Positions 54,332 to 54,464 of a stretch of 54,464 nt of DNA are shown in pieces; position 1 is the stretch's first letter; every line of letters begins with the position of its first letter. Both the position numbers and the translations under genes were made by a program. The notes under the pieces are model-generated. The model saw nothing but the letters and a program-made list of their open reading frames with translations. It ran no database searches and was not told the origin of the DNA. The DNA comes from Asaia bogorensis (GTDB taxonomy: Bacteria; Pseudomonadota; Alphaproteobacteria; Acetobacterales; Acetobacteraceae). The DNA lies in assembly GCA_945869965.1 (NCBI GenBank), contig CAMBRC010000017.1:1-54464 (forward strand). Reading direction: 5' to 3'.

Positions 54332-54464
54332 TGTCAACGGCGGCGACAAATTGTGCCAGATGGCGGCGTAAAAGTGTACCAGTCGGGTTAAGAGAAAAGG
54401 GCTGCGCAGCCCTGATTGATCGGGTAGTGGCGCGCGCTGTGAGGCTTGCGGAGCGTAGCGAAGC
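54332..54464. mobile_element. IS21-family element terminus, cut by the window edge
   Basis: Starts TGTCAACGGCGGCGACAAAT and carries the repeated pattern GGCGGCG-(x)-AAAA/T-TGTxCCAG twice (near 54342 and 54362), the multiple terminal repeats typical of IS21 elements. No open frame is seen in the 133 bp shown. A GGGCTGCGCAGCCC palindrome lies near 54400. The element interrupts the SxtJ-like gene; the target duplication cannot be verified without the other end. Confidence 0.72.

Overview
The window reads as a chromosomal segment of a high-GC alphaproteobacterium. I infer a relative of the Acetobacteraceae, but no rRNA or other marker is present to prove it. Supporting signs are strong GC bias at third codon positions, a split PurS/PurQ/PurL FGAM synthase, a monothiol glutaredoxin next to BolA, a PEP-CTERM protein, dipeptide-type ABC transporters, and many short intergenic repeats. 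Both ends fall in insertion sequences: the first bases of an IS630-type transposase at the left and an IS21-type terminus at the right. This is what draft-contig ends often look like.

Layout. 1-1242: IS630 end, an AT-rich broken gene and a secreted lectin-like PEP-CTERM protein. 1516-5310: CaiB-type CoA-transferase, then a rightward group of an unknown protein, a sirtuin and PdxJ. 5354-6442: a complete IS1595-family element with an exact 8-bp target duplication. 6485-13298: leftward purine block (purB, purC, a membrane protein, purS, purQ, purL) followed by bolA and grxD. 13369-15887: two TerC-type membrane proteins, a universal stress protein and a His-rich cupin. 15923-18866: a tightly coupled radical SAM / DUF547 / DUF547 operon. 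19200-24491: sulfatase-like hydrolase, YHS protein, cupin, RadC and a CoA-binding-domain/MetY fusion. 24589-28800: a 1403-residue repeat protein with an RTX-like tail. 29000-38958: alanine dehydrogenase, a 2-hydroxyacid dehydrogenase, a thiolase-like/DUF35 pair and a five-gene peptide-type ABC importer. 38955-46979: nucleotidyltransferase, DnaJ-like protein, a membrane protein, an LLM flavin monooxygenase, a CinA/NadD-like fusion, a TPR protein and a LysR regulator. 47047-52042: AhpD-like protein, a CtBP-like dehydrogenase with a diverged broken paralogue, a secreted protein that seems to start at CTG, an enolase-superfamily dehydratase and an SDR. 52131-54331: a carbamoyltransferase / DUF5989 / SxtJ trio that is decaying.

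Two repeat families run through the intergenic spaces. One is AT-rich: 13 copies of a 35-40 bp unit ending in a hairpin, often in inverted pairs, with compensating base changes in the stem. The other is a GC-rich REP-like hairpin cluster. The IS1595 element has jumped into one copy of the AT-rich repeat, and the original repeat can be rebuilt across the insertion.

Many neighbours overlap by the ATGA/GTGA pattern (purC-membrane protein, TerC2-USP, radical SAM-DUF547-DUF547, RadC-cupin, DnaJ-nucleotidyltransferase), which points to translational coupling. The most interesting items are the radical SAM/DUF547 operon, the CTG-started coupled gene, the TerC pair in which one member has lost its polar signature residues, the thiolase-like/DUF35 pair, the giant repeat protein, and the carbamoyltransferase cluster broken by both a TGG-to-TGA change and an IS insertion.
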